Source: Pantoea sp. IMH
Lineage (GTDB): Bacteria > Pseudomonadota > Gammaproteobacteria > Enterobacterales > Enterobacteriaceae
Direction of reading: 5' to 3'
Assembly (NCBI RefSeq): GCF_000599885.1
Contig: NZ_JFGT01000005.1
Coordinates: 930,001-994,000 of the forward strand
Length of the DNA: 64,000 nucleotides
Shown: piece after piece, positions 15,840 to 24,509 of the stretch
Numbering within the stretch: the first letter of the stretch is position 1
How the letters are laid out: each line of letters opens with the position of its first letter
Position numbers and translations under genes: made by a program
Notes under the pieces: generated by a model
The model's input: only the letters and a program-made list of their open reading frames with translations
Told to the model about the DNA's origin: nothing
Database searches by the model: none

Positions 15840-16686
15840 TATGTCGGGTATCCAGTCGGTCACGCAGGCCATCGCCCGTCAGGTTAAAGGCCAGGCTGGC
15901 AAACAGGATCGCGCCGCCCGGCGCGGCGGCCACCCACCACTGGTCGAAAATCACCTTACTGCCTTCCGCCACCATGGAGCCCCATTCCGCCATCGGCGGC
16001 TGAACGCCCATGCCAAGAAAGCCAAGGCCGGCGGCGGAGAGAATAATGCCGCCCAGACTGAGCGCGGCACGCACCACGGCACCAGGCATACAGAGCGGCA
16101 GAATATGGCCAAACATCAGGCGCAGACCGTTAATGCCCTGCATGCGGGCGGCGGCCAGATAGTCGCTTCGCCGCAGCGCCAGCGTTTCCGCGCGCGCCTG
16201 ACGGGCGAAGGGTGGCCAGCTGGTGAGCGCCAGTGCCAGCGCACCGTTAATCAGGCCAGGCCCCAGCATCGCAACCAGCGCGAGCGCAATAACCAGATTC
16301 GGCAGCGAAAGAAAAATATCGGTGATGCGCAGCAAGACGCGCTCCGTCCAGCCGCCCAGGTAGCCCGCGCTGATGCCGATCAGCAGGCCCACCGGAATGG
16401 TCAGCAGCAGAATCAGCGAGACCAGCAGCAGCGTGGGCCTCGCGCCATAAATCACTCTGGAAAGCAGGTCGCGGCCAAAGCCGTCAGTGCCAAACCAGTG
16501 CACGGACGAGGGCGGTAGCAGACGTTCGGACATCATCTGCACGTTGGGATCGAAGGGCGCCAGCAGCGGAGCCAGCAGCGCGGCCAGGATCAGCACTGCC
16601 ACCAGCGCACCGCCGACGGCTAGCGACGTCACGCGCCGGGCGCGACGCGGTGGAGCGAGAGCGAGGTCGGTTACATTTTGCGTCAT
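15832..16686 (-). CDS. peptide-type ABC transporter permease (DppC-like)
   Basis: A 284-residue inner-membrane permease with six predicted helices. The N-terminal segment after helix 1 contains FDPNVQMMSERLLPPSSVHW then FGTDGFGRDLLSRVIYGAR, diagnostic of DppC/OppC-type subunits. The EAA loop that contacts the ATPases is visible as YLAAARMQGINGLRLMFGHI. Start overlaps the preceding permease end by four bases (ATGA type), showing tight operon organisation. Confidence 0.92.
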   Translation of the reverse strand: MTQNVTDLALAPPRRARRVTSLAVGGALVAVLILAALLAPLLAPFDPNVQMMSERLLPPSSVHWFGTDGFGRDLLSRVIYGARPTLLLVSLILLLTIPVGLLIGISAGYLGGWTERVLLRITDIFLSLPNLVIALALVAMLGPGLINGALALALTSWPPFARQARAETLALRRSDYLAAARMQGINGLRLMFGHILPLCMPGAVVRAALSLGGIILSAAGLGFLGMGVQPPMAEWGSMVAEGSKVIFDQWWVAAAPGGAILFASLAFNLTGDGLRDRLDTRHNG

Positions 16687-17735
16687 CGTGTTCTCGGATC
16701 GGTAAGCCAGGTTAAGCCGTCCGCCAGGGCGTTGAGCGTGATAAAGCAGCCGCCAATCAGCAGCGTCGAGCCCAGAATGGCGGGCGTGTCGGACGCGAAC
16801 AGGGCGGTTGTCATATAGCGCCCGACCCCGGGCCAGGCAAAGACCGTTTCGGTCAGCACTGAGCCTTCCAGCAGCGTGGCATAGGAGAGCGCGAGCACGG
16901 TAATCAGCGTGCCGCGCACGTTAGGGAAGACATGCAGTAGGAGGATCCGGCCACGGCTGGCGCCTTTAGCCCGCGCCAGCGTGACATACTCTTTATTGCT
17001 CTCTTCAAGCAGCGCCGCGCGCAGCAGTCGGGTAATGCCCGCCATCGACAGCAGGCCAAGCACCACCACCGGCAGCCAGAGGTGGGCGATCGCATTGCGG
17101 AACATTTCCGCATCGCCGGAAAGCCAGCTGTCGACCAGCACCAGTCCCGTTTTGGGTTCGAGAGTATATATCCAGATGTCATCAAGCCGTCCCGGTCCGG
17201 CAGACCAGTGCAGTACGGCATAGAACAGCAGCAGCCCCAGCAGCCCCAGCCAGAACACCGGAACGGAATAGCCCAGCAGGGAGATCAGTCTGGCAGCATT
17301 ATCGAGCAGGCTGCCCGGTTTCCATGCTGCCAGCAGCGCCAGCAGGATGCCGAAAAAAGAGCCAAACAGCATCGCACAGGTCGCCAGCTCAATCGTCGCC
17401 GGAAAAGTGCGCTGGAGATCGTCTGTCACTGGCTGACCGGTCAGCCGTGAAATACCCAGATCGCCGCTAAGCAGATGAGTAATGTAATGCCAGAATTGCA
17501 TCAGTACCGGCTGATCGAGCCCCAGGTCATGACGAACCTGCGCATAGGTTGAGGCGCTGGCATGATCGCCGGCGATTTGCAGCACCGGATCGACGGGGGA
17601 AAGATGCGAAAGCAGAAAGGTAAACGCCAGCAGGCCAAGCAGCGTAATCGCCAGCGAGAGAAGGCCTCCCGCCACGCGACCGCTGCGCCGCCAGAACAGC
17701 CGGGCGAACCCGGCCTCAGAAAGCGACAATGCCAT
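16683..17735 (-). CDS. peptide-type ABC transporter permease (DppB-like)
   Basis: A 350-residue permease with the N-terminal helix and the HLSPVDPVLQIAGDHA and LGLDQPVLMQFWHYI segments of the DppB/OppB branch, a large periplasmic loop, then five more helices. EAA loop: YVTLARAKGASRGRILLLHV. Its ATG shares one base with the TAA stop of the binding-protein gene (TAATG), indicating translational coupling. It pairs with the DppC-like subunit to form the membrane channel. Confidence 0.92.
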   Translation of the reverse strand: MALSLSEAGFARLFWRRSGRVAGGLLSLAITLLGLLAFTFLLSHLSPVDPVLQIAGDHASASTYAQVRHDLGLDQPVLMQFWHYITHLLSGDLGISRLTGQPVTDDLQRTFPATIELATCAMLFGSFFGILLALLAAWKPGSLLDNAARLISLLGYSVPVFWLGLLGLLLFYAVLHWSAGPGRLDDIWIYTLEPKTGLVLVDSWLSGDAEMFRNAIAHLWLPVVVLGLLSMAGITRLLRAALLEESNKEYVTLARAKGASRGRILLLHVFPNVRGTLITVLALSYATLLEGSVLTETVFAWPGVGRYMTTALFASDTPAILGSTLLIGGCFITLNALADGLTWLTDPRTR

Positions 17736-19303
17736 TACTTACTGACCTGACCGTAATAGACCATATCCGGGTTAATCCCCTGGACGTACCCTTTGATATT
17801 GTCGCGGACCGCAATCAGGTTGCGCGCCTGCAGGCCAATCACGTAAGGCGAGTTTTTCTGCACCTCGCGCTGCATCTCCTGATAAAGGGCGACGCGCTTT
17901 GCCTTGTCGCTCTCGGCGGTGGCGGCCAGCGTCTGCTTGTTCAGCGCCGGAATATGCCAGTTGGAACGCCAGGCCAGCGTTGTGCTGCCGTTTTCCGGGT
18001 TGTAGGCAAAGGCGGAGGCGTTAGTGTTGGGATCGAAATAATCCGCTCCCCACGCATTCAGCGTCGCCTCATACTTGTGCGCTTTCACCGTGGTGGCAAC
18101 TTCGCTGCTGATCCCCGGGATCAGTTCAACCTTAACGCCGCCGCGGGCAAAGCTTGCCTGGAGAGCCTGAGCGATATCCAGATAAGGCGGCTGGTTGCTG
18201 ACCGCCAGCTTAAAGCTGACGTTGGTCAGGCCGGCCTTGCTGAGGATCGCCTTCGCCTTTTCGGGATCAAAACGGTACGGGTTTTCATTCAGCGCGCCCA
18301 GGAAGCCTTCTGGCAGGAAGGATTGATGCACCTGGAACTGGCCTTTAAGCAGATCGTCGGCAATACCGTGGTAGTCAAACAGGTAGCGTGACGCTTCCCA
18401 GAAAGCTGGGTTTTTCAGTGCCGGCTTGGCGTCGATATTGAACTGCATGTAATAGAGCGAGGCCATGGGGATCGCCATCGGCTTCACGCCCGCGCGGTTT
18501 TTCAGCGCCGCCATCTGATCGGCACCCAGATTACGCGCAATATCCGCATCGCCCTGTTCCAGCAGCAGACGACGGGTAGCCGGGTCTGGCACATTTTTGA
18601 TCAGCACGTTTTTCAGCTCAGGCGCGCCGCCTGGCGAGGTCGGGTTAGCGGAAAGCAGCAAAACCTCATGCGGAATATATTTGCGGATCTGGAACGGACC
18701 GCTGCCCGCAGAGTGCATGGCCAGCCATTTATTCCCCAGATCCCCTTTCTGCGCGTGGGCCTGAACGGTCTTTTCATCCACGATGGAGGCGGCAGGCGCG
18801 GCAAGCAGGCTCAGAACGTAGGTCGGGCTGACATCTGCCGTCCAGCTCACCTTGACGTGATTCGCATCGATTTTTTCCAGCTGCGCATCAACGTTATCTT
18901 TTGACCAGCCAAGCTGGGTCAGGATAAAAGAGGGATCAAGGTTAAGTTTGACCACGCGGCTGAGGGAAAAAATCACATCCTCTGGCCGTAGCGGATTGCC
19001 GGAGGCAAAGCGAGCGCCCTCTTTAAGCGTAAAAGTCAGGCTGCGGTTGTCGCTGCCCGGCTGCCAGGCGCTCGCCAGGGTGGGCCTGAGATCGGTCGGA
19101 TTCTGCGGATCGGACTGGATCAGCCGCTGATAAAGGTTGGTAAACGCCTGCACCGAGGTGAGCTCAAAACCTTCTGCCGGATCAAAACTGCTGGCGTCGT
19201 CAATAGACTGGGCAATCACCAGCGTATCGGGCGGCGTGGCGGCGTGAGCAGTAACGGCACCGGCCAGCGCGACGGCCAGCATTGACGGAACTACAAGTTT
19301 CAT
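17735..19303 (-). CDS. peptide-type ABC transporter, periplasmic substrate-binding protein (SBP_bac_5)
   Basis: First gene of the operon: a 522-residue periplasmic binding protein of the DppA/OppA/NikA family. Residues 1-22 form a signal peptide ending AHA. The mature protein has the family opening TLVIAQSIDDASSFDPAEGF, LTFTLKEGARFASGNPL, and PEDVIFSLSRV. Substrate cannot be read from sequence; dipeptides, oligopeptides, glutathione, opines or nickel are all served by this family. Genes follow in the order binding protein, two permeases, two ATPases, all overlapping, ending at a strong terminator. ATG with AAGGAAACG upstream. Confidence 0.92.
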   Translation of the reverse strand: MKLVVPSMLAVALAGAVTAHAATPPDTLVIAQSIDDASSFDPAEGFELTSVQAFTNLYQRLIQSDPQNPTDLRPTLASAWQPGSDNRSLTFTLKEGARFASGNPLRPEDVIFSLSRVVKLNLDPSFILTQLGWSKDNVDAQLEKIDANHVKVSWTADVSPTYVLSLLAAPAASIVDEKTVQAHAQKGDLGNKWLAMHSAGSGPFQIRKYIPHEVLLLSANPTSPGGAPELKNVLIKNVPDPATRRLLLEQGDADIARNLGADQMAALKNRAGVKPMAIPMASLYYMQFNIDAKPALKNPAFWEASRYLFDYHGIADDLLKGQFQVHQSFLPEGFLGALNENPYRFDPEKAKAILSKAGLTNVSFKLAVSNQPPYLDIAQALQASFARGGVKVELIPGISSEVATTVKAHKYEATLNAWGADYFDPNTNASAFAYNPENGSTTLAWRSNWHIPALNKQTLAATAESDKAKRVALYQEMQREVQKNSPYVIGLQARNLIAVRDNIKGYVQGINPDMVYYGQVSK

Positions 19304-19428
19304 GACGTTTCCTTAACCTTGAAGTGTGACCGCGAGTGTAGATGAGGCGGGCGCCGGATAAAAAGTAGATTATCCGCTATCGTTATTCCTGCAGGTTATA
19401 AGGCGTGGCGGTTAGTTATAATATGGGA

Positions 19429-20091
19429 TCAGGATGGCGGAGCCAGCGTCAGCCAGAGCCACGGCGAGACGCCGATAAAATTGTTTAGCATATGCAGAAA
19501 CACCGGCAGCTTCAGGCCGCCAGAGCGCAGGCGGGCATAGCAAAGCAATAACGAGAGCAGCGTCAGGGCGATCAGCGTTTGCAGATGGACATATTGCGTG
19601 TGCGCTGCCGCAAAGGCGAAGGAGGTAAGAAGCGCGCAGGCCAGTCGCTGTTTCGGTAGCCAGGTCAGCAGGCCCTGCAGGAGGAATCCACGAAACAGAA
19701 TCTCTTCAAAAACCGGCGCCAGCAGCACGACTGCGAGCACAAACGCCAACATGCCTTCCGTACTTTCGCCGACCTGGCTGGCGGTCCAGGTTTCCTTTTG
19801 CAAATAGAACGACTGGGAAAAAATCAGTCCCAGCAGCAGCAGGCTGAAGACCAGTAGCTGGCCGGTACGGATATCGCCTGGTGGAATATCCCGGTAGCGA
19901 CGACAGTACGCGCGGTAAAGCGGCACCAGCACGGCAAACTCCAGCAGGCACAGCACCGGCATCAGCATGCCGCTCCCCCGCAGTTCAGCATAATTGGGCA
20001 GTGCGCTGACTATTTGCGTGATGGTATACCAAATCAGGCACATGCCGATGCCGATCAGAGTGGTGGTCACTCTTTCAGAAGGTTGATTCAT
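19429..20091 (-). CDS. CPBP-family intramembrane glutamic endopeptidase
   Basis: A 220-residue membrane protein with about seven helices, of the CPBP (CAAX protease / bacteriocin-processing, Abi) family. The catalytic set is intact: Glu129-Glu130 and Arg134 in FEEILFRG, His164 in FAAAHTQY, and His200 with Asn204 in HMLNN. These enzymes cleave membrane or prenylated substrates in eukaryotes, while most bacterial members have no known substrate; some confer bacteriocin immunity. The ATG at 20089-20091 is chosen because it begins just before helix 1; the frame extends back to 20241 with non-membrane sequence unlike the family. Monocistronic, divergent from the c-di-GMP enzyme. Confidence 0.85.
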   Translation of the reverse strand: MNQPSERVTTTLIGIGMCLIWYTITQIVSALPNYAELRGSGMLMPVLCLLEFAVLVPLYRAYCRRYRDIPPGDIRTGQLLVFSLLLLGLIFSQSFYLQKETWTASQVGESTEGMLAFVLAVVLLAPVFEEILFRGFLLQGLLTWLPKQRLACALLTSFAFAAAHTQYVHLQTLIALTLLSLLLCYARLRSGGLKLPVFLHMLNNFIGVSPWLWLTLAPPS

Positions 20092-20303
20092 CGCATAAGT
20101 CCCTGTGCCTAAAGTCAGCGGATGGTAGCAAGCCCGCCCAGGGCTGTCGATAACCAGGATAAACCGCTGGCAGGCGCTAAATTGTTCAGCCTTTACGCCG
20201 ATAAAGAAATAACCATCGTGCCCGGATAAGAAGTGGAGCACGATTTTTTAATGCCTGTGGAGAAGGATTTCTGGCGCATTCCACTGGATAAGGTTTGAAG
20301 TAG

Positions 20304-22907
20304 ATGAGTCATCTTCCTGAACTGCGTCACCCGGCAGCCGGTGGCGATCAGAATACGACGTTTTTTACCCGACGCCTGCTGACTTCCCTGACGCGCCTGC
20401 TGAGCGGCGTAATGGTCATGGCGATGCTGATGGTCGTGGGTATCGTCTGGCAGCAGAATAAAGCCGCCGTCCGTCAGGAAAGCGCCCTGTTACAGAACGC
20501 CTGGGACAACAGCCGTCAGCATATGATGACCGACGTTCGGGATTACGCTTTCTGGGGGGAGGCGTGGAACAACCTGCATCTGCAGGTCAATACCGTCTGG
20601 GCGTTTGAAGAGGAAAACTTCGGCCCTGGTTTATACAGCGAATATCACTATGAAGGCGTATTCGTTGTGGATGGGAACGGCGTTACGCGCTACGCGGTGA
20701 TTGATGGCAAGCTGGAAAACATCCAGCTGGAAAGCTGGCTTGGCGCACAAACCGCGCCGCTTATCCGCCGGGTCCGCACCATGGCGGCGGACGAAGATGC
20801 ATTAACGCAGAATGCGATTGTGGGCACCACGCCCGCCATTATTGCTGCCGCACCGATCACCAACGGTAAAATCACCGGGCTGAAAACGAAGCCAGGTCCA
20901 CCTTCGGTCATGCTGTTTGTTAACCGGTTCACCCCTGAAAAGCTGAAAGCCTTTGGCGAATCCGTCGGGGTCAAAAATGCCCGGATTCCCCTTAATGAGC
21001 AGGATAAAACCATTCAGCCTTTTTTACAGGAAGAGATCACTGAGTCTTTGCCGTTGGTGATCCGCTGGGATGCCAGCCAGCCGGGACAGACTCTGCTGAT
21101 TTATCTTCTGCCGGTGCTCTTTATCTCTGCGCTGATTCTGGCGCTGGTGGCCAGAAGAGTGACCCGGCAGGCGCTGCATAACGCTGCGCTTTCCGACCAG
21201 CGCTTTAAGCAGCTGACGGACAGCCAGCGCGAGCTTGCGGCCAGCGAGGCACGCTTTCGCGATGTGGCGGAAGCCTCTTCCGACTGGATTTGGGAAATCG
21301 ACACCTGCGGAAAAATTACCTATCTGTCGTCCCGCTTCGCCGCCGTCACCGGTTTAGAAACCACGTCGCTTGCTGGCAGGCCGATCGATGAGATCCTCCG
21401 GCATGATCGGGTGCCGGTCTCAAGCTGGATATTTCGCCAGCAGATTACCGGGCCGCGTCAACAGCTACGCTGCTACTCCTGCTCCGCAAAAGGAATGAAG
21501 CGTATCTGTAGCCTGGTGGCCAATCCGGTGGAACGGAACGGCGAGATTATCGGTTATCGCGGTACGGTGTCAGACATTACGGAAGAGGTTGAAGCCCAGG
21601 CACGTATTCATTATCTCTCACAGCATGACACGCTGACCGGGCTGCCTAACCGGCATTATATGCGTGAGTATATTCAGAGCAGGCTGATGACAAAGCCGAC
21701 GCTGGATCGTCCGCTGGTGGTGATCAGCCTCGATCTCGATCACTTTAAGCCGATCAATGATACCTGGGGACATGCTGTTGGTGACGCCGTGCTTAATGAT
21801 GTTTCTCACCGTTTGCGCAGCGTGCTGAATGCGGGAGATCTTGTCTCACGCGACGGCGGTGACGAATTTACGCTGATCGTTTCCGGTTTAAATACCGATG
21901 AGATTAACACCTGCTGTCAGGCGCTGCTTGATGCGCTTTCCCTGCCGTTCTGTTTCGGCCAGCAGGAACTGTTTATGAGAGGCAGTATGGGGATTGCGCT
22001 GGCCCCGAAGGATGCAAACCAGCCGGATGAACTGCTGCGTCTGGCGGATATTGCACTTTATAAATCGAAGCGGGAAGGGCGCAACCGCTGGAGCTGGTAT
22101 ACGCCGGAAATGGCTGCGAACCTGTTTCAGCGTCGGGAAATGGAGCGGAATTTACGGCGGGCGATCCTCAGCGATGAACTGCGCCTCTTCTATCAGCCCC
22201 GATACTCTCTCAGGGAAGGGCGGGCGGAAGGAGCAGAAGCGCTGATCCGCTGGGAACATCCGGCGACCGGGCTAATCATGCCTGACAGCTTCATCCCGCT
22301 GGCGGAAGAAACCGGGCTGATTATTGACGTCAGTGACTGGGTGCTGCTACGGGCCTGTACCGATGCCTTAAGCTTGCCGGGCACGATGTACGTCTCCGTC
22401 AATATTTCGCCTATTGAGTTTCGTAGCGGCAATCTGGCGCAGCGGGTGGCGGCCGCGCTGGCGAAAAGCGGCCTGGCGGCGAACCGCCTGGAGCTGGAGA
22501 TTACCGAAAATATTACGATGGAAAATCCGCAAAGCGCGTTGGAAATTATGCGGGAGCTGAAAAAAATCGGCGTGAGGCTGACGGTGGATGATTTTGGTGC
22601 GGGCTATGCGTCGCTGGGCTTTTTGAAAACCTTCCCGTTTGACGGTATGAAGCTGGATCGATCTTATATGCATGATTTTCCGCATTGCCGACAGGCCTAT
22701 TCTATCGTCGAGGGGATCATCGGGTTGGGTAAAGCGTTCTCACTGACGGTGACCGCCGAGGGGATAGAAACGCGTGAGCAGCTTGAAGAACTGAAAGCTA
22801 TCGCCTGTCAGGAAGGGCAGGGTTACTACCTTGGCCGCCCGATGCCGTTACGCGTTTTTCTGCAACAGCTGGAGAGGCCATTTATCCCGTCAGTGCGCTT
22901 ATCATAA
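20304..22907 (+). CDS. CHASE4-PAS-GGDEF-EAL c-di-GMP enzyme
   Basis: An 867-residue inner-membrane sensor. Helix 1 (about 32-50) and helix 2 (about 263-283) flank a periplasmic CHASE4 domain with the typical DYAFWGEAWNNL and YEGVFVVDGNG segments. A PAS domain follows (about 317-430), then GGDEF (about 440-600; GGDEF at 518-522) and EAL (about 620-850; EAL at 645-647). The EAL domain keeps its catalytic set: ITEN, VDDFGAGYASL, KLDRSYM, AEGIET and GQGYYLGRP. The GGDEF signature is intact, but the upstream inhibitory RxxD site reads NAGD, so product inhibition is probably lost. It should degrade c-di-GMP and may also synthesise it or bind GTP as a regulator. Confidence 0.93.
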   Translation: MSHLPELRHPAAGGDQNTTFFTRRLLTSLTRLLSGVMVMAMLMVVGIVWQQNKAAVRQESALLQNAWDNSRQHMMTDVRDYAFWGEAWNNLHLQVNTVWAFEEENFGPGLYSEYHYEGVFVVDGNGVTRYAVIDGKLENIQLESWLGAQTAPLIRRVRTMAADEDALTQNAIVGTTPAIIAAAPITNGKITGLKTKPGPPSVMLFVNRFTPEKLKAFGESVGVKNARIPLNEQDKTIQPFLQEEITESLPLVIRWDASQPGQTLLIYLLPVLFISALILALVARRVTRQALHNAALSDQRFKQLTDSQRELAASEARFRDVAEASSDWIWEIDTCGKITYLSSRFAAVTGLETTSLAGRPIDEILRHDRVPVSSWIFRQQITGPRQQLRCYSCSAKGMKRICSLVANPVERNGEIIGYRGTVSDITEEVEAQARIHYLSQHDTLTGLPNRHYMREYIQSRLMTKPTLDRPLVVISLDLDHFKPINDTWGHAVGDAVLNDVSHRLRSVLNAGDLVSRDGGDEFTLIVSGLNTDEINTCCQALLDALSLPFCFGQQELFMRGSMGIALAPKDANQPDELLRLADIALYKSKREGRNRWSWYTPEMAANLFQRREMERNLRRAILSDELRLFYQPRYSLREGRAEGAEALIRWEHPATGLIMPDSFIPLAEETGLIIDVSDWVLLRACTDALSLPGTMYVSVNISPIEFRSGNLAQRVAAALAKSGLAANRLELEITENITMENPQSALEIMRELKKIGVRLTVDDFGAGYASLGFLKTFPFDGMKLDRSYMHDFPHCRQAYSIVEGIIGLGKAFSLTVTAEGIETREQLEELKAIACQEGQGYYLGRPMPLRVFLQQLERPFIPSVRLS

Positions 22908-22914
22908 ACAGCGA

Positions 22915-22937
22915 AAAGCCCGTCACAGACGGGCTTT
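22915..22937. terminator. hairpin terminator between convergent genes
   Basis: AAAGCCCGTC (22915-22924), loop ACA, GACGGGCTTT (22928-22937). The ten-base perfect stem has an A-run to the left, so on the minus strand it ends in TTTT. It is placed five bases past the stop of the small minus-strand gene and eight past the GGDEF-EAL gene. Confidence 0.75.
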
Positions 22938-22941
22938 GCCG

Positions 22942-23007
22942 CTAGCGGACTTTCACCGCAACAAGGATCATTATCGCGGCATAAAGAAGAAAGATTGCCA
23001 GTTCCAT
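22942..23007 (-). CDS. candidate 21-residue single-helix membrane microprotein
   Basis: The frame encodes MELAIFLLYAAIMILVAVK followed by VR: one acidic residue, then a continuous hydrophobic helix, then a basic end. All parts of a compact transcription unit are present. There is a perfect -10 TATAAT (23037-23042, minus strand) and AAAGGAG six bases before the ATG. A TAG stop follows, and a perfect ten-base hairpin terminator begins five bases later. The size and design match other enterobacterial membrane microproteins, but I do not recognise it as a named family. Too short for gene finders, so it may be unannotated in relatives. Function unknown; such peptides often bind and modulate larger membrane proteins. 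Confidence 0.6.
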   Translation of the reverse strand: MELAIFLLYAAIMILVAVKVR

Positions 23008-23036
23008 AATGCGCTCCTTTTTTAAGATACTTCTTA

Positions 23037-23042
23037 ATTATA
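23037..23042 (-). promoter_or_regulatory. -10 element of the microprotein gene
   Basis: Perfect TATAAT on the minus strand, about 30 bases ahead of the ATG. The -35 region is poor (CATTAA-like), so an activator or an alternative sigma such as RpoS may be involved. Confidence 0.5.
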
Positions 23043-23191
23043 GTGCAACGCATGTTTAATTAATGAACAAATCTTGCCCTTACGGTACGCGTCACAAAAC
23101 GCCAGGGTGGACAGAAAGCGATTCTCTTCAAGGCCTTTATTCTGCTAACCTTTTGGGAAATTGCTGAATGTTAATGCAGAGGAGAGAAACA

Positions 23192-23482
23192 ATGACATTT
23201 TATGGAAAGGGTGCGGTTGTCGCGGCACTGGTCATGCTGGCAGGGTGCCAGTCGGCCTCTCAGAAAGAAAATAGTGCCGTGGATCCGGAAATGGATCGCT
23301 GCGGTGCATCGCAGTACCAGCAGTATGTGGGCAAGCCGCTGTCGTCAATCGATAGCGTCAAGTTTAGTCATCCGATACGGGCAATTCCCTATAACTCTGC
23401 CGTGACCATGGACTTCAACCTTAACCGCCTGAACTTTATGGCCGATCAGAAAGGGGATATTTCCCGCGTTTACTGCGGCTAA
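23192..23482 (+). CDS. I78-family peptidase inhibitor lipoprotein
   Basis: A 96-residue lipoprotein. Signal peptide and lipobox LMLAGC put the lipidated Cys at residue 19, followed by Gln-Ser, so outer-membrane sorting is expected. The mature part has the complete I78 inhibitor pattern: CGASQYQQYVGKP, then IRAIPYNSAVTMDFNLNRLN, then DISRVYCG with the closing Cys. Family members inhibit serine proteases of the elastase type. ATG at 23192 is chosen for AGGAG seven bases upstream; the frame is open back to 23168. Monocistronic. In a periplasmic setting it may protect envelope proteins from host or self proteases. Confidence 0.85.
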   Translation: MTFYGKGAVVAALVMLAGCQSASQKENSAVDPEMDRCGASQYQQYVGKPLSSIDSVKFSHPIRAIPYNSAVTMDFNLNRLNFMADQKGDISRVYCG

Positions 23483-23870
23483 AATTGGGCTTTACGGCCT
23501 GCTGTCATGACGATTTCTCTGTCAAAGAGAGTGGCATTTTCGTTCCGCTGTCAGAGAAATCGCCTCTGTTGACTCTTATCTCCTTGTCTGCTTTTACTCT
23601 GCATGTCCCAGGACTGATGAACAGGATAATTGGCCTGATAACCGGCGCGAAATTTTGCTGTCATCTGCCTGCAATACCCTCCAGATAGGGTTGAGAGATA
23701 GCAAGGCGTTCTTTCCGTGCCTGCAATAACGTAATGCTTGTCTTATTCCCGCTTCGTGCGGGATTTTTTTTGTCTTACGCTGAATAAGGCCGCGTCGTTT
23801 TCTTAATCTGGCGAAGCGGGGGACAGACAACGAGCTGTGCCGCTGGCCGTTTTCAACAGCTTCCGGTGCT
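23483..23870. other. 388-base intergenic region with an isolated terminator
   Basis: No protein gene recognised. A clear intrinsic terminator (23747-23771) lies 265 bases past the I78 gene, and a possible promoter, TTGACT (23569-23574) with TTTACT (23593-23598) at 18-base spacing, precedes it. This would give a transcript of about 165 bases with no reading frame of note, so a small RNA is possible. Equally, the terminator may belong to a long I78 3' untranslated region. Confidence 0.35.
23747..23771 (+). terminator. intrinsic terminator without an assigned gene
   Basis: TCCCGC (23747-23752), loop TTCGT, GCGGGA (23758-23763), then eight Ts. A strong rightward terminator; nearest upstream gene on this strand ends 265 bases away. 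Confidence 0.8.
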
Positions 23871-24119
23871 TTATTCGTTGTTTTCTTCCAGCAGCAGCGT
23901 CAGCAGATTCCGGTAGCCCTGAAGCCTGACCTCATCCACCTCGCCCTCAAGCCTGGCAATCGCGCTGGCAATCATCGCCTTACTGGCCGTGGTTCTGCCG
24001 CTGCGCATCACTTCCGTCATAATAGCGGCCAGCAGCTCGCTCTCCTGAGGTCCATGAAAGGCCGGGCTGTTGAAATAGTCTGTAATGGCACGGCCAGCAC
24101 TTGGTGCGGAATGTCCCAT
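23871..24119 (-). CDS. YcgZ-like regulatory connector
   Basis: An 82-residue helical protein. AITDYF near the N-terminus, then ELLAAIMTEVMRSGRT, and the C-terminal YRNLLTLLLEE match in order the E. coli YcgZ segments AITRYF, ETLGEIVTEILKDGRN and YNALIGLLFE. YcgZ and its relatives YmgA/AriR act through the Rcs phosphorelay and are induced by blue light, cold and starvation via BluR. ATG start with GGAGGG about five bases upstream. It is alone here, over 11 kb from the YmgB-like gene of the same superfamily. The function is inferred from the family. Confidence 0.7.
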   Translation of the reverse strand: MGHSAPSAGRAITDYFNSPAFHGPQESELLAAIMTEVMRSGRTTASKAMIASAIARLEGEVDEVRLQGYRNLLTLLLEENNE

Positions 24120-24378
24120 GATCGCCCTCCAGAAAAGCCCTGACCCTCACCCGGCGATTTACGGGGGAGGGAGGAAATAACGTCCTAAACGATCCGGTTT
24201 GCCAGAACGGCAAGCCGCCAGACTGCATGAAAAATAAACAGATGAAGATATAAAATACTGTAGATGTGCGCATGGATAAATCCAGTAACATACAGAAATA
24301 TTTTCGCTTCTTTACGGGGCCATGGCACCCTGAGCGGGTGCATGTAAATATTTGCTTGTTTTCATAAGGGTATGGCGC

Positions 24379-24509
24379 GCTGTTTTCTCTGTTTCAGTGC
24401 AGCATCGTTAACCATTTTATAGATCAGCCATGCACTGCTTTCTCTGTTTTAAGAATCGGGTCCTTAGCCTTGCTACCTGTCAGTTACAGACTGCTTTCTT
24501 TGCTCAAAG
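24379..24509. repeat. three imperfect direct repeats, about 55-base period
   Basis: Copies at 24379-24397, 24434-24453 and 24490-24509 share CTG, then TTTCT, C/T, TG. The first two are most alike. Spacing of 55 and 56 bases is close to five helical turns, so the copies would face the same side of DNA. Confidence 0.4.

Noticed and set aside
15000-16518. Two frames of over 220 codons opposite the ABC transporter genes
   Set aside because: They are antisense to intact, overlapping ABC genes with all motifs present, and their translations are His/Gln/Arg-rich without domains.
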